Assembly (NCBI RefSeq): GCF_000184745.1 | Contig: NC_014931.1 | Coordinates: forward strand, 3,596,001-3,660,000 | Length of the DNA: 64,000 nt | Reading direction: 5' to 3' | Source of the DNA: Variovorax paradoxus EPS | GTDB lineage: Bacteria; Pseudomonadota; Gammaproteobacteria; Burkholderiales; Burkholderiaceae_C | Part shown: positions 18,503 to 27,639 of the stretch, piece after piece | Layout: every line of letters begins with the position of its first letter | Numbering within the stretch: position 1 is the first letter of the stretch | The notes under the pieces: generated by a model | Seen by the model: the letters and a program-made list of their open reading frames with translations, nothing else | Databases searched by the model: none | Told to the model about the DNA's origin: nothing | Program-made: the position numbers and the translations under genes

Positions 18503-18507
18503 CAAAA

Positions 18508-19548
18508 TCAAGCGTCCTTGCGCGACACGCCCGCCGCCTCGAAGCTCGCCATCTCGCGCAGGATGCGGCAGGCCGATTCGAGCAGCGGCCAGGCCAGCGC
18601 GCCGCCCGAGCCTTCGCCCAGGCGCAGGTCGAGGTTCAGCAAGGGCTCAAGTCCAAGGTGTTTCAGCAGCAGCGCATGGCCCGGCTCCGCCGAGCTGTGC
18701 GCGGCCACGCAGCGCTGCGTCACATGCGGCTGCAGCGCTTGCGCGACCAGCACGGCAGCGCTGGCGATGAAGCCGTCGACCACGATCACGCGGCGCTCCT
18801 CTGCCGCCTGCAGCACGGCGCCGACCAGCGTGGCGACTTCGAAGCCGCCGAAAGCAGCCAGCGCGTCGAGCGGTTCCGTCGCCGTCGAATGCAAAGCCAG
18901 CACTTCGCGCAGCACATCCCGCTTGCGTGCGAGCCCCGCCGCATCGAGACCTGTGCCGGCACCGGTGCAGGCCCCGATGTCCAGCCCAGCGAGCCGCGAC
19001 AGCAGCAGCGCCGCCGACGAGCTGTTGCCGATGCCCATCTCGCCCAGCAACAAGGCATTGCCCGGCAGCGCGCGCACCACCTCGCGTCCGTTGGCGATGG
19101 CCTGCGCGCATTGCTCGGCGGTCATCGCCGGGCCGGTCGACGCATCCGCCGTCCCGGCAGCAATCCGCCGCGACACCAACCCCGGACGAGGCTGGAAGTC
19201 CCGCCGCACGCCGCAATCGACCACCGTCAGCGCCAGCCCGTGCTGGCGCGCCAGCACGCTGACCGCGGCGCCACCGGCAAGGAAGTTCTCGACCATCTGC
19301 CAGGTCACATCGCTCGGATATGCGGAGACGCCGCGGGCCGCCAGCCCATGGTCGCCCGCGCAGACCAGCATCTGCGGCGCTTCGAGCACCGGCGCTTCGC
19401 TGCCCAGGATCGTGCCGATCCGCACGGCCAGCGTTTCCAGCTTGCCCAGCGCGCCGAGCGGCTTGGTCTTGTTGTCGATGGCGCTCTGCAGCCTCTCGGC
19501 CAGCGCGGCATCGGTGATGTCGGAGATGGAGGGAATCGTGTCGTTCAT
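18508..19548 (-). CDS. cobT: nicotinate-nucleotide-dimethylbenzimidazole phosphoribosyltransferase
   Basis: CobT (CobU in the aerobic naming) moves ribose phosphate from nicotinate mononucleotide to 5,6-dimethylbenzimidazole, giving alpha-ribazole phosphate. The 346-residue length is standard. Motifs include TKPLGALGKLE at the N-terminus, VCAGDHGLAARGVS, GEMGIGNSSSAALL with the conserved Gly/Ser loop, and a C-terminal region with the catalytic Glu (RLGEGSGGALAW). It overlaps cobQ by 4 nt, so cobQ-cobT-cobS-cobC is a coupled operon. The DMB substrate would come from bluB elsewhere in this window. Confidence 0.97.
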   Translation of the reverse strand: MNDTIPSISDITDAALAERLQSAIDNKTKPLGALGKLETLAVRIGTILGSEAPVLEAPQMLVCAGDHGLAARGVSAYPSDVTWQMVENFLAGGAAVSVLARQHGLALTVVDCGVRRDFQPRPGLVSRRIAAGTADASTGPAMTAEQCAQAIANGREVVRALPGNALLLGEMGIGNSSSAALLLSRLAGLDIGACTGAGTGLDAAGLARKRDVLREVLALHSTATEPLDALAAFGGFEVATLVGAVLQAAEERRVIVVDGFIASAAVLVAQALQPHVTQRCVAAHSSAEPGHALLLKHLGLEPLLNLDLRLGEGSGGALAWPLLESACRILREMASFEAAGVSRKDA

Positions 19549-21011
19549 GCGGGTTCAATCAGGCCGGCCAGAACGCCGGCATCGAAATGGGTTTCGATGA
19601 AATCGGCCAGGCCGTCGAAGGTGCTGTCGAGCGTGGGTGCCGCGGCGCCGAACAGCGCATGCAGCACCGCAGCGTCCTCGAACAGCCCGTGAAGGTACAG
19701 CCCGAGCACATTGCCGCGCGCGTTCTGCCAGGCGAGCCCTTCGGGCATCACGGCGTGGCCGTCCTGCAGCATCTGCGGGTGGGCCGTGGTCTGGCCGTGG
19801 TGGATCTCGTAGCCGGCCATCGGCACATCTGACAGAGCGACCCAGTCGCCGCTCAGCGTGCCGAAGGTGGCTTTGCGATGGCGCACGGTCTTCTCGCGCT
19901 CGAACACCGTCACCAGCGGCAGCAGGCCGAGGCCAGGTGCGTTGCCGTCGATGCCGTGCGGATCGACCAGCGCCTCGCCCAGCATCTGCAGCCCGCCACA
20001 GATGCCGAGCACCACGCCGCCCCGGGCGGCATGCGCGGCCACGGCGCTGTCCAGCCCCTGCGCACGCATCCAGGCCAGGTCGCCGCTCGTGTGCTTCGAG
20101 CCGGGCAGCACGATCCAGTCGGCGCCGGCCACGTCGGCGGGCGTGCGCGCCCAAAGCAACCGCACGCCGGGCACGTTCTTGAGCGACTGGAACTCGTCGA
20201 GATTGCTGATGCGCGGGTACGCAATGACCGCCACCGTCGTCGTCACCTTGCCGCTCGCACGGCTGCGGTCGTCGAACACGCCGTCTTCCTCGGGCAGGCC
20301 GTGCTGCCACCACATCGGCAGCGTTGCGACCGTGGGCACGCCGGTCAGCGCCTGCAGCTTCTCGGGCGCCGGCGACAGCAGCGAGGCGTCGCCGCGAAAC
20401 TTGTTGAGCACGAAGCCGTGCAGCAGCGCACGGTCGGCCTCGGGCAAGAGCGCCCAGGTGCCGTAGAGATGGGCGAAGGCGCCGCCCCGGTCGATGTCGG
20501 TCGCGAGCAGGCAGCGGGCCTCGGCGTAGCGGGCCACGCGCAGGTTGACGATGTCGCTGGTCATCAAGTTGATCTCGGCCGGCGAGCCCGCGCCTTCGAT
20601 CACGACCACGTCGTTCTCGGCGCGCAATTCGTCGAGCGCCCCGGCGATCTGCGGCCACACGCGCTCGCTGCGCCCGCGCCAGGGCAAGGCCGAGAGCGCC
20701 TCGCTCACCTGCCCCATCAGGACGACCTGGCTGTGGGTGTCGCGCTCGGGCTTGAGCAGCAGCGGGTTCATGCGCACATCGGGCACGGCGTTCGCGGCCA
20801 GGGCCTGGAAGTACTGGGCGCTGCCGATCTCGCCGCCATCGACCACGCGGGCGTTGTTGCTCATGTTCTGAGCCTTGAAGGGCGCCACTTTCAGCCCCTG
20901 CCGCGCATACCAGCGGCACAGCGCCGTGGCCAGCCAGCTCTTGCCGGCTCCGCTGGTGGTGCCCAGGACCATGACGCACCGCGCCAGCCTGCTTTTCGCC
21001 GTTGAACTCAT
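19545..21011 (-). CDS. cobQ: cobyric acid synthase
   Basis: CobQ adds four amide groups to adenosylcobyrinic acid a,c-diamide using glutamine and ATP. The 488-residue protein has a P-loop-like start (VLGTTSGAGKSWL) of the dethiobiotin-synthase-like domain, KAQNMSNNARVV, VVIEGAGSPAEINL, and a C-terminal type 1 glutamine amidotransferase domain with the nucleophile in GICGGLQMLG and the His in YEIHHGQT. The ATG at 21011 (MSSTAKSRLARCVM) is chosen; the frame is open to 21077 but the extra residues are unrelated. It is the first gene of the cobQ-cobT-cobS-cobC operon. I see no riboswitch in the short region upstream. Confidence 0.97.
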   Translation of the reverse strand: MSSTAKSRLARCVMVLGTTSGAGKSWLATALCRWYARQGLKVAPFKAQNMSNNARVVDGGEIGSAQYFQALAANAVPDVRMNPLLLKPERDTHSQVVLMGQVSEALSALPWRGRSERVWPQIAGALDELRAENDVVVIEGAGSPAEINLMTSDIVNLRVARYAEARCLLATDIDRGGAFAHLYGTWALLPEADRALLHGFVLNKFRGDASLLSPAPEKLQALTGVPTVATLPMWWQHGLPEEDGVFDDRSRASGKVTTTVAVIAYPRISNLDEFQSLKNVPGVRLLWARTPADVAGADWIVLPGSKHTSGDLAWMRAQGLDSAVAAHAARGGVVLGICGGLQMLGEALVDPHGIDGNAPGLGLLPLVTVFEREKTVRHRKATFGTLSGDWVALSDVPMAGYEIHHGQTTAHPQMLQDGHAVMPEGLAWQNARGNVLGLYLHGLFEDAAVLHALFGAAAPTLDSTFDGLADFIETHFDAGVLAGLIEPA

Positions 21012-21167
21012 GGGCCGGATTGTCGTTGAGCGCCGGCGCGCCCCCGAGTCGGGTGGCCGAAATGCGGCATCTTTCACGCAGGCGCCCGGAGATGCGGTTG
21101 CGTTTTGAATCCGGGGGTGGCGCTAATCCGTATACAAGACATCCCAATGCCTTGCGATCACGGACCC

Positions 21168-21410
21168 ATGCCTGCCCTCAACGACCTGGCGCTCACGGTC
21201 GAGGAACGCGAGCCGGGCCAGTTCTACTGGACCCTGCTCGAAGCCCTCGACAACAGCGGCCATTCAGACCTTCACGACACCCGCGACACCCTCGATTACC
21301 GGGTGTTCCGCTCGGCCGCCAAGCCGCAGGCCAGCCACTCCAACGCCCTGGCCCTGGGCGTCGCGGAGCTCCAGAAGATCAGCGCGTCGCCACCTTCTGC
21401 GTCGCTGTAG
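21168..21410 (+). CDS. small conserved hypothetical protein
   Basis: The predicted product is about 80 residues (an ATG at 21147 would add seven). It reads as a soluble, acidic protein with the phrase EREPGQFYWTLLEALDNSG, and no signal peptide or membrane helix. I do not recognise a domain. It is divergent from cobQ and converges with the efflux outer-membrane gene, overlapping the end of that gene by about 30 nt. Codon choice is GC-rich like the neighbours. The overlap lowers confidence slightly. Confidence 0.5.
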   Translation: MPALNDLALTVEEREPGQFYWTLLEALDNSGHSDLHDTRDTLDYRVFRSAAKPQASHSNALALGVAELQKISASPPSASL

Positions 21411-22860
21411 CCGATGCAGCCGAAGCGGTTGCCGCCGGCACTTCCCACGTACCGCCTATCGCGCGGATCAGGCCCACAGCCGCCTGGTACTGCGCCGACT
21501 TCACCTGCAGCGCCTGGCGCCGGTTGCGCAGTTCGCTGCGGCGTGCGTCGAGCAGGTCGAGCTGGCTGATGTAGCCGTTGCGGTAGCGCGTGTCCGACAG
21601 GCTCGTCGCCCGCTGGGCCGACGACACCGCCTTGGCCTGCACCACCGACTGCTCCTGCAGGATGCGGATCGCGGCCAGCTGGTCTTCGACCTCCTGGAAC
21701 GCCACCAGCACCTGCGTGCGATAGCTGGCGAGCGCGCCGTCGAGCTGGGCGTTGGCGCCCTGCACGCCGGCCTCGCGGCGGCCGCCGTCGAAGATCGGCA
21801 GCGACAGCAGCGCGCCCACGCCCCACGAGCGGGCCGACCACTTGAAGAGGTCGCCGATCTCGGGCGAAGCGTAGCCGGCCGCGCCGGTCAGCGAGATGTC
21901 CGGGAACCACGCGGTTTGCGCCACGCCCACGCGGGCCTGCGCCGCAAGTACCGCGTTCTGCGCCGCCGACACGTCGGGCCGGCGCGTGAGCACCGTGCCG
22001 GGAACGCCGGGCGGAATGGCAGGCAGCGCCGTCGCCCACTCGTCGGTGCGCACACCGAAGCTGGAGGCCGAATCGCCCACCAGCACCGCGAGCGCATGCT
22101 CGACCTGGGCGCGTTGGCGGTCGAGCGCCAGCGCATCCGATTCGGTGGACGACACCTCGGTCTGCACCCGCGCCACGTCGAGCTCGGCGATGTCGCCGGC
22201 CGCCTGGCGGCGCTGCGTCAGGCGCAGCGTGTCGCTGTAGGCCTCGACCGTTTCGCGCATCAGTGCGCGTTCGGCGTCGAGCGCGCGCAGTTGCAGGTAG
22301 GTCTGCGCCACTTCGGCCTGCACCGCGAGCCGCGTGCTCTGCAGCAGGCCTTCGCGGCCGGCGGCGTCGAGCTTGGCCGCGTTGCTGGCGCCCGAGAGGC
22401 GGCCGAACAGGTCGACCTCATAAGAGAACGTGGCGCCGATGTTGGTCATCGTGCCCGGCCTGACGCTGGCCGAAGCCTTGTCCAGGCCCCCGCCACGGTT
22501 GGCGCCAGCGCCCAGGCCGATCTGCGGCAGCCGGTCGGCGTTGGCACTGCGCGCCAGCGCGCGGGCCTCGGCCAGCCGCGCCGCTGCGCCCTGGATGTTG
22601 TTGTTGTTGACGTCGGCCTTCTCGACCAGCGCATTGAGCACCGGGTCGTTGAACGCCAGCCACCAGGCGCCGCGTGCCTGCGCCTCGGAAGGCAGCGCCT
22701 TCGTGAAGCCGGCGGGCGGCGTGGCGCCCTGCTCCTTGAACTGCGCCGTGGTCTGGATCTCCGGCACGCCCGAAGGCACAGTGGCGCAGCCGGCCAGTGC
22801 CAGGGCTGCAACCAGCGGCAGCAAGGCGCCGCGGACCCAAGGTTGGAATGCGAATTTCAT
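21379..22860 (-). CDS. RND efflux outer-membrane lipoprotein (OpcM/OprC-like)
   Basis: This 493-residue member of the NodT/OprM outer-membrane factor family has a lipobox (LALAGCATVP, acylated Cys near residue 25) and two outer-membrane-efflux repeats of helices and strands (YEVDLFGRLSGA and LSLPIFDGGRREAGV are typical of each half). It forms the exit duct for the adjacent RND pump. The order of regulator, LlpE-like gene, adaptor, pump, outer-membrane protein equals that of ceoR-llpE-ceoA-ceoB-opcM and bpeT-llpE-bpeE-bpeF-oprC in Burkholderia. It starts 30 nt after the pump gene. Confidence 0.93.
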   Translation of the reverse strand: MKFAFQPWVRGALLPLVAALALAGCATVPSGVPEIQTTAQFKEQGATPPAGFTKALPSEAQARGAWWLAFNDPVLNALVEKADVNNNNIQGAAARLAEARALARSANADRLPQIGLGAGANRGGGLDKASASVRPGTMTNIGATFSYEVDLFGRLSGASNAAKLDAAGREGLLQSTRLAVQAEVAQTYLQLRALDAERALMRETVEAYSDTLRLTQRRQAAGDIAELDVARVQTEVSSTESDALALDRQRAQVEHALAVLVGDSASSFGVRTDEWATALPAIPPGVPGTVLTRRPDVSAAQNAVLAAQARVGVAQTAWFPDISLTGAAGYASPEIGDLFKWSARSWGVGALLSLPIFDGGRREAGVQGANAQLDGALASYRTQVLVAFQEVEDQLAAIRILQEQSVVQAKAVSSAQRATSLSDTRYRNGYISQLDLLDARRSELRNRRQALQVKSAQYQAAVGLIRAIGGTWEVPAATASAASATATQKVATR

Positions 22861-22890
22861 GATGAACTTTCTTCTTGATCGGTTGTGCGA

Positions 22891-25800
22891 TCAGTCATGC
22901 GACTCGTGCGAGGGACGCGGCGAGGCCGGCACCGGGTGCAGCCCGCCACCGCCCGAACCACCGTGCGAAGACGAAGGTGCCGGAGCGGCCGGATGGCCCG
23001 CCGACACGAACTCCTCGCCATGCGGCACTTCGCCATGCAGCTTGAGCGGCTTGTTGCCCGCCAGGCGGCGCAGCAGCACATAGAACACCGGCGTCAGGAA
23101 CAGGCCGAAGGCCGTCACGCCGATCATTCCGGCGAACACCGCCACGCCCATGGCCTTGCGCATCTCCGAGCCCGCGCCAGTCGAGAGCACCAGGGGCAGC
23201 ACACCCATCACGAAGGCCAGCGAGGTCATGAGAATGGGGCGCAGGCGCAGGCGGCTCGCTTCGATCGCGGCCTGGATGGGCGTGCGTCCGGCGAACTCCA
23301 GCTCCCGTGCGAACTCCACGATCAAAATTGCGTTCTTCGCACTCAGCCCCACCAGCACGATCAACCCGATCTGCGTGAAGACGTTGTTGTCACCCCCCGA
23401 TATCCATACGCCCGCCATCGCGGCCATGATGCCCATGGGCACGATCAAGATGATCGCGATCGGCAACGTCAGGCTCTCGTACTGGGCAGCCAGCACCAGG
23501 AACACCAGCAGGATGGCCAGCGGGAACACCAGGAAGGCGGAGTTGCCGGCCAGGATTTCCTGGTACGTCAGCTCGGTCCACTCGAAGCTCACGCCCTTGG
23601 GCAGCGTCTCGGCCGCGATCTTGGTGATCGCGTCCTGCGCCTGGCCCGACGAATAGCCGGGGGCCGGACCGCCGTTGATGTCGGCCGCAAGGTAGCCGTT
23701 GTAGCGCATGGCGCGTTCCGGGCCGAAGGTCGAGTTGACCTTCATCAGCGCGGCCAGCGGCACCATCTCGCCCGAAGTCGAGCGCACCTTCAAGAGGCCC
23801 ACGTCTTCGGCACGGGCGCGGTAAGGCGCATCGGCCTGGACGCGCACGGAGTACGTGCGGCCGAACTTGTTGAAGTCGTTGGCGTACAGGCTACCCAGGT
23901 AGATCTGCATCGTGTCGAAGATGTCCGTCACCGGCACGCCGAGCTGGCGGGCCTTGGTGCGGTCGATGTCCGCATAGAGCTGCGGCACGTTGACCTGCCA
24001 GCTCGTGAACATGCCCGTGAGCTCGGGCGTGGCGTACGCCTTGGCCATGAAGGCCTTCACCGCGGCGTCCATCTGGTCGTAGCCGACCGAGGCGCGGTCT
24101 TCGATCTGCAGCTTGAAGCCGCCCGTGGTGCCCAGGCCCGCCACCGGGGGCGGCGGGAACATCACGATGAAGGCGTCCTGGATGCTCGAGAAGGCACCGT
24201 TGAGCTGGCCCGCCACCGCACCGCCGCTCTGGTCGGCGCGCTTGCGCTGGTCGAAGGGCTTGAGCGTGGCGAACACGATGCCCGAGTTCGAGCTGTTGGT
24301 GAAGCCGTTGATCGACAGGCCCGGGAAGGCGATGGCGTCTTCCACGTTCGGGTTCTTCTTCATGATCTCGCCCATGCGCTGGATCACTTCGTCGGTGCGG
24401 TCGAGCGTGGCGCCGTCGGGCAGTTGGGCAAAACCGATGAGGTACTGCTTGTCCTGCGCCGGCACGAAGCCGCCGGGCACCGCCTTGAAGAGACCGAAGG
24501 TCACCGCGATCAGCGCGACGTAGATCGCCAGCATCAGCGCCTTGCGAGAGATGACGTTCTTCACGCCGCCGCTGTAGGCCTCCGAACCACGATGGAACAG
24601 CTTGTTGAAGCCGCGGAAGAGCCAGCCGAAGGCCTTGTCCATGCCGCGCGTCAACGCGTCTTTGGGCTGGTCGTGACCGCGCAGCAGCAATGCAGCAAGA
24701 GCCGGCGACAGCGTCAGTGAGTTGATCGCCGAGATCACCGTCGAGATCGCGATGGTCACCGCGAACTGGCGATAGAACTGGCCCGTGAGACCGCTGATGA
24801 AAGCCAGCGGCACGAACACGGCCACCAGCACCAGCGCGATCGCGATGATGGGCCCGGACACTTCGCGCATCGCCCGGTAGGTCGCTTCACGCGGCGTGAG
24901 CCCGGCCTCGATGTTCCGCTCGACGTTCTCCACCACCACGATGGCGTCGTCCACCACGATGCCGATCGCCAGCACCAGCCCGAAGAGGCTCAGCGCATTG
25001 ATCGAGAAACCGAGGACGTGCAGCACCGCGAAGGTACCGATCACCGACACCGGCACGGCCAAGAGCGGAATGATCGACGCGCGCCACGTCTGCAGGAACA
25101 GGATCACGACCAGCACCACCAGCGCGATGGCTTCGAGCAGCGTGTGGATCACCGATTCGATGGACGCACGCACGAACTGCGTCGGGTCGTAGGCGATGCG
25201 GTATTCCAGGCCTTCCGGCATGTTCTTGTTGAGCTCTTCCATCGTCTTGCGAACGTTGGCCGAGATGTCGAGCGCGTTGGAGCCCGGAGCCTGGAACACA
25301 CCCATGCCGACGGCCGGGTCGTTGTTCAGCAGCGAACGCAGCGAGTAGTCGGCAGCGCCCATTTCGAGGCGGCCGATGTCGCGCAGGCGCGTCACGGCGC
25401 CGTCGGTGCCGCTCTTGACGATGATGTCGCCGAATTCTTCTTCGCTCTGCAGGCGCCCTTGCGCATTGATGGAGAGCTGCATGTCCACGCCCGAGAGGCC
25501 CGGCGATGCGCCGACCACGCCGGCCGCGGCCTGCACGTTCTGGCCGCGGATCGCAGCCACCACGTCGCTCGCCGAGAGGCCGCGCTGCGCGACCTTCTGC
25601 GGGTCGAGCCAGACTCGCATCGAGTAATCGCCGCCGCCGAAGATCTGCACCTGGCCCACGCCTTCGATGCGCGCGAGCGGGTCCTTCACATTCAGCACCG
25701 CGTAGTTGCGCAGGTAGTTGATGTCGTAGCGGTTGTTCGGCGAGACGAGGTGGACCACCATCGTCAGGTCGGGCGCGCTCTTGACGGTCGTGATGCCCAG

Positions 25801-26178
25801 GCGCCGCACTTCCTCGGGCAGGCGCGGTTCGGCTTGCGAGACGCGGTTCTGCACAAGCTGCTGGGCCTTGTCCGGGTCGGTGCCGAGGCGGAACGTGACG
25901 GTCAGCGTGAGCACGCCGTCGGTCGTTGCCTGGCTGCCCATGTAGAGCATGCCTTCGACGCCGTTGATCTGCTCTTCGAGCGGAGTCGCAACGGTTTCGG
26001 CGATCACCTTGGGGTTGGCGCCCGGGTACTGGGCGCGCACCACCACCGAAGGCGGCGCGACTTCCGGGTATTCCGAGATCGGCAGCCCGCGCAGCGCGAT
26101 CAGGCCGGCTATCAGCATCAATAGCGACAGCACGCCGGCAAAGATCGGCCGGTCGATGAAGAATTTAGAGAGATTCAT
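22891..26178 (-). CDS. RND multidrug efflux transporter, inner-membrane pump (CeoB/BpeF/MexF-like)
   Basis: The 1095-residue HAE1-family pump begins MNLSKFFIDRPIFAGVLSLL and contains the duplicated 6-TM modules with two porter domains. The proton-relay Asp pair is present in GIVVDDAIVVVENVER, and the second half carries the matching Lys-containing helix (GLSAKNAILIVEFA). The sequence resembles MexF/BpeF/CeoB more than AcrB at the N-terminus. The C-terminal tail after the last TM is Pro/Gly/His-rich and about 45 residues longer than usual. Drugs of this subgroup usually include chloramphenicol, trimethoprim and quinolones; the real substrate range is inferred from the family. Confidence 0.95.
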   Translation of the reverse strand: MNLSKFFIDRPIFAGVLSLLMLIAGLIALRGLPISEYPEVAPPSVVVRAQYPGANPKVIAETVATPLEEQINGVEGMLYMGSQATTDGVLTLTVTFRLGTDPDKAQQLVQNRVSQAEPRLPEEVRRLGITTVKSAPDLTMVVHLVSPNNRYDINYLRNYAVLNVKDPLARIEGVGQVQIFGGGDYSMRVWLDPQKVAQRGLSASDVVAAIRGQNVQAAAGVVGASPGLSGVDMQLSINAQGRLQSEEEFGDIIVKSGTDGAVTRLRDIGRLEMGAADYSLRSLLNNDPAVGMGVFQAPGSNALDISANVRKTMEELNKNMPEGLEYRIAYDPTQFVRASIESVIHTLLEAIALVVLVVILFLQTWRASIIPLLAVPVSVIGTFAVLHVLGFSINALSLFGLVLAIGIVVDDAIVVVENVERNIEAGLTPREATYRAMREVSGPIIAIALVLVAVFVPLAFISGLTGQFYRQFAVTIAISTVISAINSLTLSPALAALLLRGHDQPKDALTRGMDKAFGWLFRGFNKLFHRGSEAYSGGVKNVISRKALMLAIYVALIAVTFGLFKAVPGGFVPAQDKQYLIGFAQLPDGATLDRTDEVIQRMGEIMKKNPNVEDAIAFPGLSINGFTNSSNSGIVFATLKPFDQRKRADQSGGAVAGQLNGAFSSIQDAFIVMFPPPPVAGLGTTGGFKLQIEDRASVGYDQMDAAVKAFMAKAYATPELTGMFTSWQVNVPQLYADIDRTKARQLGVPVTDIFDTMQIYLGSLYANDFNKFGRTYSVRVQADAPYRARAEDVGLLKVRSTSGEMVPLAALMKVNSTFGPERAMRYNGYLAADINGGPAPGYSSGQAQDAITKIAAETLPKGVSFEWTELTYQEILAGNSAFLVFPLAILLVFLVLAAQYESLTLPIAIILIVPMGIMAAMAGVWISGGDNNVFTQIGLIVLVGLSAKNAILIVEFARELEFAGRTPIQAAIEASRLRLRPILMTSLAFVMGVLPLVLSTGAGSEMRKAMGVAVFAGMIGVTAFGLFLTPVFYVLLRRLAGNKPLKLHGEVPHGEEFVSAGHPAAPAPSSSHGGSGGGGLHPVPASPRPSHESHD

Positions 26179-26231
26179 GTTGGTTCTCCGGCGGACGCAA
26201 AAGCGTCCCCTCCGAGTTCATCGAATTCGAT

Positions 26232-27488
26232 TCAGGACTTCGCGGCTTCGGCCACGCGTTCCGGTTGTTGTTGCTTGGCGGCATCCGCTTTGGCGTCCAT
26301 CGTCACGTTCTGCGGCACCACCAGCGCACCCGGGCGGATGTGCTGCAGGCCGTTGACCACGACGCGATCGCCGGCCTTCAGGCCCTTGCTCACGACGCGC
26401 AGGCCGTTGATGGAAGCGCCGAGCGCCACTTCGCGGTAGACCGCCTTGTTGTCTTCACCCACGACCATCACGAACTTCTTGTTCTGGTCGGTGCCGATGG
26501 CGCGTTCGCTCACCAGCAGCGCGGTGTCGTTGCGCGCCTGGCCCATGCGGATGCGGGCGAACTGGCCGGGGATGAGCGCGCCGTCCTTGTTGTCGAACGA
26601 GGCGCGCACACGCACGGTGCCGCTGCGGGCGTCGACCTGGTTGTCGATCAGCTGCAGCTTGCCGGTGAAAGGCGTGCCTTCGAGGCCGGCAGTGCCCATC
26701 TGCACGGGAATCGTGTCGATCTGGCCGCGGGCGCCGGCGTTGGCCGGCAGGTCCTTCAGGGCGCGGGTGACGACCTGCTCGTCGGCATCGAAGCTCGCGT
26801 AGATCGGGCTCACCGACACCAGCGTGGTCAGCACCGGTGCGCCGGGGCCCGCGGCGACGAGGTTGCCCACCGTCACTTCGAGCTTGCCGATGCGGCCGGA
26901 CACCGGCGCCCGCACCTGGGTGTAGCCCAGGCTCAGGCGTGCGGTCTGCAGCGAGGCCTGCGCGGCGCGCAGGTTGGCTTCGGCTTCGCGGCCGGCGTTC
27001 ACGCGCTCGTCGAGCTCACGCTGTGCGATGGCCTGCTCGTCCCACAGGCGCCTGGCGCGCTCCTGCTCGCTGCGGCTGAACGCTTGGCGGGCCTGCGCCG
27101 AGGCGACCTGGGCTTCGGCACGCTCCACTTCGGCGGCATACGGTGCGGGGTCGATGGTGATCAGCAGGTCGCCCTGCTTCACCAGCGCGCCTTCACGGAA
27201 GTGCACCGCCTGCACGGCGCCCGCCACGCGGGAGCGCACGTCGACGCGTTCGACCGCTTCGAGGCGGCCCGAGAACTCGTCCCACGCATTGATCTCGCTC
27301 GACGCGACGGTCGCGACCGACACCGGCGTGCCCTGCTGCGCCGCGACCGGTGCCGTGGCCTCGGCCTTGAAGCTGTACATGCCCACGACCGCGGCGGCGA
27401 CCGCCAGCAGTGCGGTGAGGCCGGTCACGGCGGGCCAGAGGCTCTTGCGGGCGGCGGAAGACAGCTTGTGTTGTTCGTTGTTCGACAT
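26232..27488 (-). CDS. RND efflux periplasmic adaptor (CeoA/BpeE/MexE-like)
   Basis: The 418-residue membrane-fusion protein has an N-terminal membrane anchor (SLWPAVTGLTALLAVAAAVVG), a biotinyl-lipoyl-like domain (RVDVRSRVAGAVQAV and APVSGRIGKLEV), a helical hairpin of about 80 residues, a beta-barrel region and a C-terminal membrane-proximal domain. It bridges pump and outer-membrane duct. The ATG at 27488 has a strong upstream GAGAAGGA; an in-frame start at 27548 would add 20 unlikely residues. The anchor has no lipobox Cys, so it is probably held by the N-terminal helix. Confidence 0.94.
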   Translation of the reverse strand: MSNNEQHKLSSAARKSLWPAVTGLTALLAVAAAVVGMYSFKAEATAPVAAQQGTPVSVATVASSEINAWDEFSGRLEAVERVDVRSRVAGAVQAVHFREGALVKQGDLLITIDPAPYAAEVERAEAQVASAQARQAFSRSEQERARRLWDEQAIAQRELDERVNAGREAEANLRAAQASLQTARLSLGYTQVRAPVSGRIGKLEVTVGNLVAAGPGAPVLTTLVSVSPIYASFDADEQVVTRALKDLPANAGARGQIDTIPVQMGTAGLEGTPFTGKLQLIDNQVDARSGTVRVRASFDNKDGALIPGQFARIRMGQARNDTALLVSERAIGTDQNKKFVMVVGEDNKAVYREVALGASINGLRVVSKGLKAGDRVVVNGLQHIRPGALVVPQNVTMDAKADAAKQQQPERVAEAAKS

Positions 27489-27639
27489 GATTTCGTCCTT
27501 CTCGATGACTTTTTGGGATGCAACAGGCCACCCCGGTGCTTTTGGCACCAGGAGGCGGATTTCAGGGAAAAAAGGGGCCCGACGCCCGCCTCAGAGGAGA
27601 GGCGGCGGCTGTCAGTGGGCGGTGCTGACTCTTGCGGGT